Shown: positions 36,892-46,319, numbered from the stretch's first letter. The stretch is 64,000 nucleotides of DNA from Sphingobacteriia bacterium 28-36-52 (GCA_002281575.1 NCGN01000011.1:115309-179308); one strand, 5' to 3'. The notes: generated by a model not told the origin, from the letters alone. Numbers and translations: made by a program.

Positions 36892-37794
36892 TTATTTTTG
36901 GATCAATTGATCCGCTAAAAAACTTTTACGAACCCCCTCTGCAAATGAGTGAGGTTTATAATTTAATATCTCACGCGCCCTTTCAATTTTAAGCCCAGAT
37001 TGTTTGGCTCTTATAACAGGCTCTGGAAAACTATTGCTGTCTACCGCTTCAATCAAATGGACATTTAATGATAAACAGTTGGCTACTTCAACAGCCATTT
37101 CGTATGGTGTAATAATTTCAGCACCAGCCAAATGAAATATACCTTGGTGATCTTCTACAATAATTGTCTCTAGTCCTTTACATATATCGTATACATACGT
37201 TGGCGTTCTTTTTTGATCATTCACTACTTTGATTGACTTCTCTTGCTTGAGTTGCTTTTGAACCCATTGAATAAAACTTGGACGAGAACCCGGCAATTCA
37301 GGACCATATATAAAAACTGGTCTTACTATAACAGCATGAGGCACATTTTGCTTCACCCAATTTTCAGCTTGCAGCTTACTCTCTCCATAAAAGTTAAGCG
37401 GACCAGGTATATCATCTTCTCCATGAGGTCCATTTTCACCAAAGATAAAATCAGTTGAAAAATAAATGAATCTAGCCTGATGCTTAATGGCAGCTTCTCC
37501 TAAATGAATGGTGGCCTGCACATTGTGCAACAAACAATTTTCACGCTCATTATTACATTCGTCGGGTTTACTCATTGCTGCAATATGTATAATCCAATCG
37601 GGTTGAATTTGCTGGATAATTGCATCAACTGAACTAACATTCGTTAGTTCGCATGTATGATAATGAATTTGATTATGTTTGGCCAAACGAGCTTCCCCTC
37701 TTGAAAGGGCAAATACATCAAACCCTTTGTTAGCAAGGTATTGCGTAGCATGTTGACCAGTAAAACCATTTGCGCCTGTTACAACTATTTTCAT
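36892..37794 (-). CDS. NAD(P)-dependent sugar reductase/epimerase of the RmlD-like SDR group
   Basis: The 300-residue protein is an extended SDR: the nucleotide-binding VTGANGFTGQH (residues 5-15), the DxxD-like region and the catalytic YGESK with Tyr136 and Lys140. The order and spacing resemble dTDP-4-dehydrorhamnose reductase (RmlD), but no other rml gene is near. It converges on ctlX with five bases between, and is divergent from pfkA. The substrate is not determined. Confidence 0.85.
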   Translation of the reverse strand: MKIVVTGANGFTGQHATQYLANKGFDVFALSRGEARLAKHNQIHYHTCELTNVSSVDAIIQQIQPDWIIHIAAMSKPDECNNERENCLLHNVQATIHLGEAAIKHQARFIYFSTDFIFGENGPHGEDDIPGPLNFYGESKLQAENWVKQNVPHAVIVRPVFIYGPELPGSRPSFIQWVQKQLKQEKSIKVVNDQKRTPTYVYDICKGLETIIVEDHQGIFHLAGAEIITPYEMAVEVANCLSLNVHLIEAVDSNSFPEPVIRAKQSGLKIERAREILNYKPHSFAEGVRKSFLADQLIQK

Positions 37795-37853
37795 ACAGCA
37801 ATGCTACGAAAAATCACATAAGAACACTACAAGGCAATGTCCTATCAAATCCG

Positions 37854-37861
37854 TATTTTTG
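37854..37861 (+). promoter_or_regulatory. -7 promoter box of pfkA (TATTTTTG) with a nearby imperfect palindrome
   Basis: TATTTTTG fits TAnnTTTG, 58 bases before the pfkA ATG. A 15-base sequence at 37869-37883 has inverted arms GTGTA and TACAC and could be an operator. No -33 element is clear. Confidence 0.4.
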
Positions 37862-37919
37862 GAATTCCGTGTATACAGTACACATTAAGATTGTCTTATA
37901 ATAAAAGAGATTGAAAAAC

Positions 37920-38903
37920 ATGGGCAGTAAAAAAGTTAGTAAAATTGGGGTATTAACTTCTGGCGGAGATGCACCAGGAATGAATGCTGCCATCAGAGCT
38001 GTAGTTAGAACTGGAATTTACAATGGATTAGAAGTATTTGGAATCATGAGGGGATACAGTGGCATGATAGACGACGACATTCAACCCATGAATTCAAGAT
38101 CAGTTGCTAATATTATACAAAGAGGTGGCACAATTTTGAAAACGGCAAGATCCACGATTTTTATGGAGGCCGATGGCAGAAAAATTGCCTACGAGAACCT
38201 AAAGAAAAGGGGCATAGATGGATTAGTTATTATTGGTGGGGATGGGAGTTTTAAAGGTGCTCAAAAGTTCAGCAATGAATTTGACATTCCTTGTATTGGC
38301 CTTCCTGGAACCATTGACAAAGACATTGCAGGTAGCGATTTTACTATTGGTTTTGATACAGCAGTAAATACTGCAGTAGAAGCGATAGATAAAATAAGGG
38401 ATACTGCCGATGCACATGACAGATTGTTTATTGTGGAAGTGATGGGACGAGATGCAGGATATATTGCTTTGCACAGTGGTATAGCCACAGGAGCGGAAAA
38501 TATTTTAATTCCTGAAACCGAGACCGATATTGAAGAACTAATACAGTCTTTGTCTGAACAAGAAAAGAGAAAAAAACTGGTAAATATTATTGTGGTTGCA
38601 GAAGGTGATAAATATGGAGCCAATGAAATTTCTAGTATTGTTAAAAAAAGACTGCCCAATGCAGACACAAGGGTTTGTATTCTGGGTCATATTCAAAGAG
38701 GTGGCTCTCCTACTTGTTTAGACAGATTAATAGCAAGTAGAATGGGCTTTGCTGCAGTTGAGTGTTTATTAAATGGCACCAACAATGTAATGGTGGGTAT
38801 TCTGAACAATCAATTACATTACACTCCATTAGACCATGCAATTAAAGCCAAACAAAAAATTTCAGAAGATTGGCTAAGAATCGTAAAAATATTAGCTAGT
38901 TAA
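37920..38903 (+). CDS. pfkA: ATP-dependent 6-phosphofructokinase
   Basis: The ATG at 37920 is preferred over a TTG nine bases upstream, giving 327 residues. The protein has VLTSGGDAPGMNAAIR, IGGDGSFKGA (Gly after GGD marks ATP rather than pyrophosphate use), PGTIDKDIAGSD with both catalytic aspartates, and GYIALHSG. It makes fructose 1,6-bisphosphate in glycolysis. The TIDND signature reads TIDKD, a change at a non-catalytic position. Pyruvate kinase follows after 31 bases, so this is a glycolytic pair. Confidence 0.96.
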   Translation: MGSKKVSKIGVLTSGGDAPGMNAAIRAVVRTGIYNGLEVFGIMRGYSGMIDDDIQPMNSRSVANIIQRGGTILKTARSTIFMEADGRKIAYENLKKRGIDGLVIIGGDGSFKGAQKFSNEFDIPCIGLPGTIDKDIAGSDFTIGFDTAVNTAVEAIDKIRDTADAHDRLFIVEVMGRDAGYIALHSGIATGAENILIPETETDIEELIQSLSEQEKRKKLVNIIVVAEGDKYGANEISSIVKKRLPNADTRVCILGHIQRGGSPTCLDRLIASRMGFAAVECLLNGTNNVMVGILNNQLHYTPLDHAIKAKQKISEDWLRIVKILAS

Positions 38904-38934
38904 CCCCCCAAACAAAAAAAACTAAAACTATACA

Positions 38935-40425
38935 ATGTCAAAGAATTTAGAGAAGTACTTACACAAAGAGATGGACAGAGAAGCGGGCGTTAAACACGTG
39001 ATGCACAAAACTAAAATTGTTGCAACCGTAGGACCAGCATGCGACTCTTATGACCAATTATTGAATTTGGTGAAAGTAGGTGTAAACGTATTTAGGTTAA
39101 ACTTTTCACATGGTAGCCACGAAGATAAATCGGCTATTATTGAACATATTCGAAATATTAATAAGACCCAACCTTACAATATTGCCATCTTAGCAGATTT
39201 GCAAGGCCCTAAACTAAGAGTAGGTGAAATTGAGAACAATGCATTAGACTTACAAGTTGGCGACATTCTAACTTTTACCAATGAGAAATGTATTGGAACA
39301 AAGGAAAAAATTTATGTTTCTTACCCTAACCTTGCTGGCGATGTGGTAATAGGAAACTTGATTATGATAGACGACGGTAAAATTGAAGTAAAAGTTACTG
39401 GAATTGAAAAGAATGGTGATGTTAAAGTGGTAGTTACTTTAGGAGGTATCCTTTCTTCGAAAAAGGGTTTAAACTTACCCGATACCAAAATTTCTTTACC
39501 AGCATTAACTGAAAAAGATCTAATAGACTTAGAATTCATTATAGAGCAACAATGTGATTGGGTTGCGCTAAGCTTTGTGAGAAGTGTTAAAGACATTGTT
39601 ATTTTAAGAAGTAAATTAGACGAGAAGAAAAGCAAAACAAAAATCATTGCGAAAATTGAGAAACCAGAAGCATTGGTGAATATTCGTGATATTATTTTAG
39701 AAAGCGACGCAATCATGGTTGCTCGAGGAGATTTGGGTGTTGAGCTTCCTGTTGAACAAATTCCTTTGATTCAGAAAGAATTGATTCGTAAGTGTATTCA
39801 CCGCGCTAAGCCTGTTATTGTTGCAACTCAAATGATGGAAAGCATGATTGATAGAGTGAAGCCCAACAGAAGTGAAATTACCGACGTGGCAAATGCAGTA
39901 TTAGAAGGTGCAGACGCAGTGATGTTAAGTGGAGAAACTGCTGCAGGTCAACATCCTGCATTAGTAGTTGAAACCATGCGCAAAATTATTGCAGAGGTTG
40001 AGAAGAAGGAATATAGATACAATCGTTCAGAAGACTTAAAACCACAACCACACTCTCCTTCTTTTTATAGCGATGCGGTTTGTTACAATGCAGCTAAAAT
40101 GGCCGAAGACGTATCTGCCAATGCTTTAATTGGTATGACACAAAGTGGTTATACTGCATTTATGCTTAGTAGTTACCGCCCTTCTTCTCCACTATTTATT
40201 TTTACAAAGGAAAAATCGTTGGTGAATCAATTGAGCTTAAGCTGGGGGGTTAGAGCATTCCATTATTCTGAAGAAGAAAGTTTAGACGATATAGTAGCAG
40301 ACCAAATTGACATATTAAAACAAAGAGGATTTGTAAAATCTGGGGATGCGGTCATAAACACTGGTAGCACTCCTATTGATCAGCATTTACCTACTAATTT
40401 GATTAAGCTAACGCGAGTAATTTAA
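38935..40425 (+). CDS. pyk: pyruvate kinase
   Basis: The 496-residue protein is a complete pyruvate kinase: KTKIVATVGPA, LNFSHGSHE, ADLQGPKLRVGEI, then AKIEKPEAL with the catalytic lysine and VARGDLGVE with the metal-binding glutamate region. A C-terminal alpha/beta domain follows. It makes pyruvate and ATP from phosphoenolpyruvate. It lies directly downstream of pfkA and ends at a strong terminator. The first 23 residues form a non-conserved extension. Confidence 0.97.
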   Translation: MSKNLEKYLHKEMDREAGVKHVMHKTKIVATVGPACDSYDQLLNLVKVGVNVFRLNFSHGSHEDKSAIIEHIRNINKTQPYNIAILADLQGPKLRVGEIENNALDLQVGDILTFTNEKCIGTKEKIYVSYPNLAGDVVIGNLIMIDDGKIEVKVTGIEKNGDVKVVVTLGGILSSKKGLNLPDTKISLPALTEKDLIDLEFIIEQQCDWVALSFVRSVKDIVILRSKLDEKKSKTKIIAKIEKPEALVNIRDIILESDAIMVARGDLGVELPVEQIPLIQKELIRKCIHRAKPVIVATQMMESMIDRVKPNRSEITDVANAVLEGADAVMLSGETAAGQHPALVVETMRKIIAEVEKKEYRYNRSEDLKPQPHSPSFYSDAVCYNAAKMAEDVSANALIGMTQSGYTAFMLSSYRPSSPLFIFTKEKSLVNQLSLSWGVRAFHYSEEESLDDIVADQIDILKQRGFVKSGDAVINTGSTPIDQHLPTNLIKLTRVI

Positions 40426-40464
40426 TTCAATCGTTTTTTAAAAGATCTTTAAATACCTCATAAT

Positions 40465-40496
40465 AAAAGATTCCTTGGTCAGAGGAATCTTTTTTA
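40465..40496 (+). terminator. terminator after pyk
   Basis: Arms AAAAGATTCCT and AGGAATCTTTT form an 11-bp stem with a short loop, followed by T-rich sequence. It ends the pfkA-pyk transcript. Confidence 0.85.
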
Positions 40497-40525
40497 TTTT
40501 TATACTTTAACGAATAATATCTCAT

Positions 40526-42223
40526 ATGAAAAAACTGTTTTTGTCTATTTGCATATTAGCTTCACTAATAAGCATTGCCCAAGAAAGCCCAATTATTCCA
40601 CAGCCAGCATCTCTAAAAATGGGCGAAGGTAGTTTTACTGTGAACAATAAAACATCTATTGTTACTAAAGGCGCTGGTTTAAATAAATCAGCAAAATTTC
40701 TACAGGCTTATTTAAAGAAAATGTATGGTTTGGTTTTACCAATATCTACATCGGGAAACATTAATGGCAACATAGTTATCAGTTATGCTAAACCAGAAAT
40801 TAATAATAATGTAACTCCAGCTTTAAAAGCCGTTTCAAATCCAATTCCAGGTGCTTATACATTAACTATCAGTGAAAAAGAAGTAATCATAGAGGGAGAA
40901 AATGAAGCTGGCGCATTTTATGGAGTTCAATCATTGATTCAATTATTCCCTTTTACAAAATCAACTAATTTGTCAATTCCTCAGTTATTGGTTAAAGACC
41001 AGCCACGTTTTGCTTATAGAGGTATGCACTTAGACGTTGCTAGGCATTTTTTTCCTGTAGACTTTTTAAAGAAATACATCGACTTTATTGCCATGCATAA
41101 GATGAATACCTTTCATTGGCATCTAACTGAAGACCAAGGTTGGAGAATTGAAATAAAAAAATACCCTAGGTTAACCGAAATTGGTGCATTTAGAAATGGA
41201 ACCACTATTGGTAGATATCCTGGAACAGGTAATACCAATACACGTTATGGAGGTTTTTATACCCAAGCTCAAATAAAAGAAATAGTACAATATGCTGCCG
41301 ATAGATATGTAGAAGTAATTCCAGAAATTGAATTACCTGGGCACTCTTCTGCTGCAATAGCTGCTTACCCAGAATTAAGTTGTTTTCCTGATTCAAGCAC
41401 CAAAGTACCTGCTAAGATTGCATGGAATGGTTCAACAAAGGGAAAGCAGGTACAACAAACTTGGGGAGTATTTGAAGATGTATTTGCTCCTACTGAAACC
41501 ACTTTTAAATTTTTAGAGAATGTATTTGATGAAGTGATTCAATTATTCCCTTCAAAATATATTCATATAGGTGGAGATGAGTGTCCTAAAGAAGCATGGA
41601 AAAAATCTGCTTATTGTCAGCAATTAATTAAAGAAAAGGGATTAAAAGATGAGCATGGATTACAGAGCTATTTTATTCAGCGTGTAGAGAAATACTTGAA
41701 CAGCAAAGGAAGACAAATCATTGGCTGGGATGAAATACTAGAAGGAGGATTAGCCCCTAATGCAACGGTGATGAGTTGGAGAGGTGAACAAGGAGGAATA
41801 GAAGCAGCCAAACAGAAACATAATGTGATAATGACCCCAGGTGGTTGGATGTATTTTGATCACAAGCAATCGAAAAATGAGGACTCAGTAACTATTGGTG
41901 GATATACGACAGTTCAAAAAGTGTACAGCTACGATCCAATTCCTAAAGCCCTTTCAGCAGAAGATGCTAAATATGTATTGGGCGCTCAAGCCAATGTTTG
42001 GACAGAATATATGACCAATACTTCTAAAGTAGAGTACCAAATTTTTCCAAGAATGAGTGCATTAAGCGAAGTTCTTTGGACACCAAAAGAACAAAAAAGC
42101 TGGCCTAATTTTGAAAAAAGATTATTAAATCAATTCAAACGCTTCGATTGGTTAGGCTTTAATTACAGCAAAGCTTTTTTTGATCCAGCCAACAATACTC
42201 CCGAAACAACCAAAAAGCCTTAA
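40526..42223 (+). CDS. second GH20 beta-N-acetylhexosaminidase, exported
   Basis: The 565-residue protein has a signal peptide (MKKLFLSICILASLISIAQ), a GH20b-type domain and the GH20 barrel from about residue 160. The catalytic Asp351-Glu352 pair lies in HIGGDECPKEAW; HLTEDQGWRIE and WTEYM repeat features of its paralogue at 29181. It should release GlcNAc from chitin oligomers or glycans in the periplasm. The next gene, 59 bases on, is nagB, which would use the amino sugar in the cytoplasm. Confidence 0.94.
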   Translation: MKKLFLSICILASLISIAQESPIIPQPASLKMGEGSFTVNNKTSIVTKGAGLNKSAKFLQAYLKKMYGLVLPISTSGNINGNIVISYAKPEINNNVTPALKAVSNPIPGAYTLTISEKEVIIEGENEAGAFYGVQSLIQLFPFTKSTNLSIPQLLVKDQPRFAYRGMHLDVARHFFPVDFLKKYIDFIAMHKMNTFHWHLTEDQGWRIEIKKYPRLTEIGAFRNGTTIGRYPGTGNTNTRYGGFYTQAQIKEIVQYAADRYVEVIPEIELPGHSSAAIAAYPELSCFPDSSTKVPAKIAWNGSTKGKQVQQTWGVFEDVFAPTETTFKFLENVFDEVIQLFPSKYIHIGGDECPKEAWKKSAYCQQLIKEKGLKDEHGLQSYFIQRVEKYLNSKGRQIIGWDEILEGGLAPNATVMSWRGEQGGIEAAKQKHNVIMTPGGWMYFDHKQSKNEDSVTIGGYTTVQKVYSYDPIPKALSAEDAKYVLGAQANVWTEYMTNTSKVEYQIFPRMSALSEVLWTPKEQKSWPNFEKRLLNQFKRFDWLGFNYSKAFFDPANNTPETTKKP

Positions 42224-42282
42224 ATAGCCGCAAAAAACGGCGAAATTAATGCAGATTTATGAAGCTTTAATGTATATTAGCC

Positions 42283-44199
42283 ATGCAAAACAAGTTAAAT
42301 ATGGTAGACTCATTTGAGAAGATAGAAGTGAAAATTTATCCAACCGCTTTAGAGGGTTCAGTTTATGCTGCCCAACAAATTGCCGATTTAATTAAACAAA
42401 AAGCTTCCAAAGGAGAAATGGTAGTATTAGGCATGGCAACTGGCTCTACCCCTATTAAAATGTACGCGGAGTTAGTAAGGATGCACCGCGAGGAAGGATT
42501 GAGCTTTAAAAATGTAATCAGTTTTAATTTAGACGAATACTATCCAATAGATAAAGATGCATACCAAAGCTATTGGAGTTTTATGCATCGCAACTTATTT
42601 AACCATATTGATATTGATCCCAAAAACATTCATTTACCCAATGGGAATGCCCCAAAAGCGGAAATGAAAAATTACTGTGCATCTTATGAACAAGCAATAG
42701 AAGCTGCAGGAGGAATTGATTTACAAATTTTGGGGATTGGACAAAATGGACATATTGGATTTAATGAACCAGGGTCGAGCATCTTGTCTAAAACAAGATT
42801 AGTGAATTTAGAAAACAGCACACGTTTAGCTAATTCCTATGAGTTTGAAACCATTACTAAAGTTCCCAGATTGGCTGTTACAATGGGCATCAGCAGCATT
42901 TTAAAAGCTAAGAAAATTATATTATTGGCTTGGGGAAACAAAGCAAGTATTGTATCAAAATCGGTGGAAGGAAATATAACAGAGAGTATTCCTGCGAGTA
43001 TTTTACAACAACACAACGACTGCACATTTGTAATAGACCAAGCAGCTTCAACAGAACTTACCCGAATTAAATCACCATGGTTAACTGGGGATTGTGTGTG
43101 GACCAACGCCATGATTAAAAGAGCGGTCGTAAATCTTGCACTAAAACTCAATAAATCGGTATTAAGCTTAACTAGCTTAGATTATACTGAAAATGGTTTG
43201 TCTGATTTATTAGTAGAACAAGATGATGCATACGAGATAAACCTACAAGTATTTTACATGTTAAGGGATACCATTACAGGATGGCCTGGTGGAAAACCCA
43301 ATGCAGTTATTCCCGCTCACCCAGAAAGATCTGAACCACATCCTAAACGTTGTTTAATTTTTTCGCCACATCCAGATGACGATATTATAAGTATGGGTGG
43401 AACATTTATGCGTTTACACGATCAAGGTCATGAAGTACATGTAGCTTATCAAACAAGTGGGAACATTGCAGTAACAGACGAATTTGTTACCCGTTTTATA
43501 GATTTTGCTGTTGGCTTTGAAGAAATGTTTGGAATGGATAATAGCAAAAGTATAGAACAACTTTCCTCTGCTGAACAATTTATTTCTTCAAAGAAGAAAG
43601 ACCAAATGGACACTAGAGAAATCAGGGCCATTAAGGGTTTGATCAGAAGAGGTGAAGCCAAAGCAACCTGCAGATATGTAGGATTACCCGAAGGCCGTTG
43701 GCATTTTATGAATATGCCTTTTTATGAAACAGGCACTATTGAAAAAAAGCCGTTGGGCGAAGAAGATATTTTGATCACCATAGAATTGCTTAGGAAATTA
43801 AAACCCCATCAGGTTTATTGTGCGGGAGATTTAGCAGATCCTCATGGCACGCATCGGGTATGTTTAGAAGCCGTTTTTGAGGCCCTTAAGCGAATTAAAG
43901 CTGCCGGTGATGATTGGGTTAAAGACTGTTGGGTTTGGCTTTATAAAGGTGCATGGCAAGAATGGGATATTGCAGAAATTGAAATGGCCATTCCAATGAG
44001 CCCAGACCAAGTAAAGAAAAAACGTTTCGGGATATTTATTCATCAATCACAAAAAGACATGGTTCCATTTCAAGGAGCCGACAATAGAGAATTTTGGCAA
44101 AGAGCAGAAGACAGAAACGCAAATACAGCCAACTTATATGCTGAATTAGGCATGACTAAATATGCTGCCATGGAAGCATTTGTTCGTTGGCATTACTAG
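42283..44199 (+). CDS. nagB: glucosamine-6-phosphate deaminase fused to a PIG-L/LmbE domain
   Basis: The 638-residue protein has two parts. Residues about 15-265 are a NagB domain: VLGMATGSTPIKMY, SFNLDEYYP and ILGIGQNGHIGFNEP with the active-site Asp, Glu and His. They convert GlcN6P to fructose 6-phosphate and ammonia. Residues about 360-600 are a PIG-L deacetylase-like domain with the zinc motif FSPHPDDDIISMGG. This fusion is known in Bacteroidota. The role of the second domain is uncertain; a deacetylase acting on an N-acetyl sugar is one possibility. It follows a GH20 gene and feeds glycolysis. Confidence 0.94.
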   Translation: MQNKLNMVDSFEKIEVKIYPTALEGSVYAAQQIADLIKQKASKGEMVVLGMATGSTPIKMYAELVRMHREEGLSFKNVISFNLDEYYPIDKDAYQSYWSFMHRNLFNHIDIDPKNIHLPNGNAPKAEMKNYCASYEQAIEAAGGIDLQILGIGQNGHIGFNEPGSSILSKTRLVNLENSTRLANSYEFETITKVPRLAVTMGISSILKAKKIILLAWGNKASIVSKSVEGNITESIPASILQQHNDCTFVIDQAASTELTRIKSPWLTGDCVWTNAMIKRAVVNLALKLNKSVLSLTSLDYTENGLSDLLVEQDDAYEINLQVFYMLRDTITGWPGGKPNAVIPAHPERSEPHPKRCLIFSPHPDDDIISMGGTFMRLHDQGHEVHVAYQTSGNIAVTDEFVTRFIDFAVGFEEMFGMDNSKSIEQLSSAEQFISSKKKDQMDTREIRAIKGLIRRGEAKATCRYVGLPEGRWHFMNMPFYETGTIEKKPLGEEDILITIELLRKLKPHQVYCAGDLADPHGTHRVCLEAVFEALKRIKAAGDDWVKDCWVWLYKGAWQEWDIAEIEMAIPMSPDQVKKKRFGIFIHQSQKDMVPFQGADNREFWQRAEDRNANTANLYAELGMTKYAAMEAFVRWHY

Positions 44200-44210
44200 C
44201 CCTACTTTTG
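44179..44210 (+). promoter_or_regulatory. promoter of the PAP2-type gene at 44215 (TTTG-N20-TACTTTTG)
   Basis: A -33 TTTG at 44179-44182 is followed, 20 bases on, by TACTTTTG at 44203-44210, a canonical Bacteroidota promoter. It lies in the 3' end of nagB, four bases before the next ATG, implying a leaderless message. Confidence 0.65.
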
Positions 44211-44214
44211 CCGA

Positions 44215-44835
44215 ATGACTAAGATGCTTTGGAGCCAATATTTACGAAATAAATCATTTCGTAATAAATTGGCAGGTGGATTGTTGTTGCTGGTTTTATT
44301 AATTGCTTTCCTCCCCTATTATTTTGCTTTTATTGAATCTAGAAAAGGTATTGAATTAAATGACCTTGTTTTAGACTTCCTACTAAGTGCCAATGTATCT
44401 ATTCCAACATTCATCATTATTTGGTCTATGAGTATATGGTATTTAATTAAAAGTTTTAAAGATCCAGCGTTGATGCTTTTAATTTTATGGGGATTCAATG
44501 TTTTATCCATTTCAAGAATTATCAGCATTTACCTAGTTCCATTAGAGCCCCCCAATGACTTAATCGAATTGATAGATCCAATTACCAACAGTTTTTATGG
44601 AGCAAAATTCATTACCAAAGACTTATTCTTTTCTGGGCATACAGCAACCCTTGTTTGTTTAGCATTGTGTTTAAGAAAAAAAAGAGATCAAATAATTGTT
44701 TTTATAGGTGCAATTATAGTAGGAATATTGGTATTGGTACAACATGTTCATTACACAATTGATGTAATTGCAGCATTTATATTCCCGTTTCTAATAGTTC
44801 CAATAGCAAAAAAAATTTGCGCACCATTTAGCTAA
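44215..44835 (+). CDS. sphingomyelin-synthase-like PAP2 membrane protein
   Basis: The 206-residue protein has about six membrane helices. Two motifs match the PAP2_3/sphingomyelin synthase group: FFSGHTATL (about residues 142-150), and after it QHVHYTIDV, which supplies the second histidine and the aspartate. In eukaryotes these enzymes transfer a phosphocholine or phosphoinositol head group to ceramide. Its own promoter precedes it. It overlaps the Aur1-like gene by eight bases, tail to tail, placing two possible lipid head-group transferases side by side. The head group is unknown. Confidence 0.78.
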   Translation: MTKMLWSQYLRNKSFRNKLAGGLLLLVLLIAFLPYYFAFIESRKGIELNDLVLDFLLSANVSIPTFIIIWSMSIWYLIKSFKDPALMLLILWGFNVLSISRIISIYLVPLEPPNDLIELIDPITNSFYGAKFITKDLFFSGHTATLVCLALCLRKKRDQIIVFIGAIIVGILVLVQHVHYTIDVIAAFIFPFLIVPIAKKICAPFS

Positions 44836-45751
44836 GTGCTTTCACCGCTTTTTCAATTGCATTATGAACCCATCCTTTGGTATGTAATATTTTTTGGAAT
44901 AACCAAATACCAGTAAGTGCACAAACAATACCCGCAAGTACATCTAAAATATAATGGTGACTACTGTAAACAGCAGCGAACCAAATTCCAAGTGTTATAG
45001 TAGCCAATATAAAATTGAACCAACCCAACTTGTTGCGAATACCGTAATACAACACAATTAGTGGATAAGATGAATGCAAGGAAGGCATAGCCGCAAAAAC
45101 ATTAGAGCTTTTCTCGTACAATCCTTTGAATATTTCTACGCCAAAATAGGCGTCGAACCTAGAAAGCCCAGCAGTATTGCCCTTTGTATGTTGAATGAAA
45201 TCGAACCCATATTGCTGTACATACCATGGTGGTGCTGCCGGATATATATAATAAATGCAAAAGCCTAGTAAATTGACCAATAAAAATGTTAATGAGAAAT
45301 AGAAAAATTCCCTTTTTCTATAAAAAAATAAAACACCAGCAAAAATTAATGGAACTGGAATCCAACTTAAATAAAAAATACCCGCCATAATATCTAATGC
45401 AGTGGTATGTTGAAGTACCCAATATTCATTGGGTGTAACAAGTGAGCCATTATAAGTGAATCCAAAAAAACTTTTTTCTAATTGATACAATTCATTAATA
45501 CTTACAGCATTGAACTCATAATTAGGAAAGGCTTTCATGTAATCGAAAATGATCCAGAAAATAATAAAAACAGTAAATCCTAAAATAAATTTTCTTGTTA
45601 CAGCAGACAAATAATACATGAAATTAAAAAGCCCTACTAAAATCAACTGGTCCGTTTTAAATCCAATTAAAAAATAAGATAATAGTAAATAACCTACCGA
45701 AAAAAGTAGTACTAATACAGATGCTTTTATCTTTTTTTTATTGATTGGCAT
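44828..45751 (-). CDS. Aur1/Ipt1-like PAP2 phosphotransferase (probable inositol phosphorylceramide synthase)
   Basis: The 307-residue protein has about six or more membrane helices. Motifs of the Aur1/IPC-synthase group are present: PAAPPWYVQQYG, then AAMPSLHSSYP with the first catalytic histidine, and SSHHYILDVLAG with the second histidine and aspartate. Yeast Aur1 moves phosphoinositol from phosphatidylinositol to ceramide. Here it is the last gene of a minus-strand cluster containing myo-inositol-phosphate synthase and a CDP-alcohol phosphatidyltransferase, which could supply phosphatidylinositol. The role is inferred from motifs and neighbours. Confidence 0.82.
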   Translation of the reverse strand: MPINKKKIKASVLVLLFSVGYLLLSYFLIGFKTDQLILVGLFNFMYYLSAVTRKFILGFTVFIIFWIIFDYMKAFPNYEFNAVSINELYQLEKSFFGFTYNGSLVTPNEYWVLQHTTALDIMAGIFYLSWIPVPLIFAGVLFFYRKREFFYFSLTFLLVNLLGFCIYYIYPAAPPWYVQQYGFDFIQHTKGNTAGLSRFDAYFGVEIFKGLYEKSSNVFAAMPSLHSSYPLIVLYYGIRNKLGWFNFILATITLGIWFAAVYSSHHYILDVLAGIVCALTGIWLFQKILHTKGWVHNAIEKAVKALS

Positions 45752-45764
45752 AGTTGCGTTTCAA

Positions 45765-46319
45765 TTAGGGTTTGAATCTTTCCATGATAGGCTTATTGTT
45801 GGTTGCCTCCTTCCCTTTCATTTCCACATAAGCTATTTTGGGATTAAACAGTGTACCTCCTGGATCTATCTTAATAAATATTCTTTTTATTTCCGACTCC
45901 TTATTATTGATAAGTGTATATAATTTATAGGCATTATCGAGAGCTGATTTTTTTAAAATAAATTCCTTTTTCTTGTATGCAACTAATTGAATGGTAAAAC
46001 TGCCATCTTTGTTTTTCTTAGAAATAGTACCATAAGCAAATGCTTTTTGAATAAAATTCAAGTCTTTCTGCATCCCACCTTCTGGATAACGTATCCAAAA
46101 AACTTTTACTGGTGTTGACTCATCTAGCACCCCCTTTCCGTTGATATTTAAAGCATAAACCACCGTATTTGTATTGGTTGTACGTTGCAAATAAAATAAC
46201 TGGTTCTTTATATTAGCAGGAACGGGGAAAGTATCCTGCGGCTCAATATTATTAGAAGTATTCGCACTTCCGTTTATTTGCATTAAAACCAACCCGAGTA
46301 AAACATAAAACTTTCTCAT
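45765..46319 (-). CDS. DUF4833 family secreted protein (copy 1)
   Basis: The frame is open to 46334; the ATG at 46319 (MRKFYVLLGLVLMQ) is chosen because it begins the signal peptide. The mature part has QLFYLQRTTNTNTVVYALN, PVKVFWIRYPEGG and a final PKIAYVEMKG segment. It is a paralogue of the protein at 54499, with the same order of blocks (LFYIQ, VNIYRIVFTEGG, PKLEYVLFYG). DUF4833 has no proven function. Here it is encoded between the Aur1-like gene (13 bases away) and the CDP-alcohol phosphatidyltransferase gene, which points to inositol lipid synthesis or transport. Confidence 0.8.
   Translation of the reverse strand: MRKFYVLLGLVLMQINGSANTSNNIEPQDTFPVPANIKNQLFYLQRTTNTNTVVYALNINGKGVLDESTPVKVFWIRYPEGGMQKDLNFIQKAFAYGTISKKNKDGSFTIQLVAYKKKEFILKKSALDNAYKLYTLINNKESEIKRIFIKIDPGGTLFNPKIAYVEMKGKEATNNKPIMERFKP

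Noticed and set aside
37920..38903. The TIDKD signature of PfkA taken as a sign of pyrophosphate use
   Set aside because: The ATP-selecting glycine after GGD is kept in GGDGS and both aspartates of the signature are present, so the enzyme looks ATP dependent.
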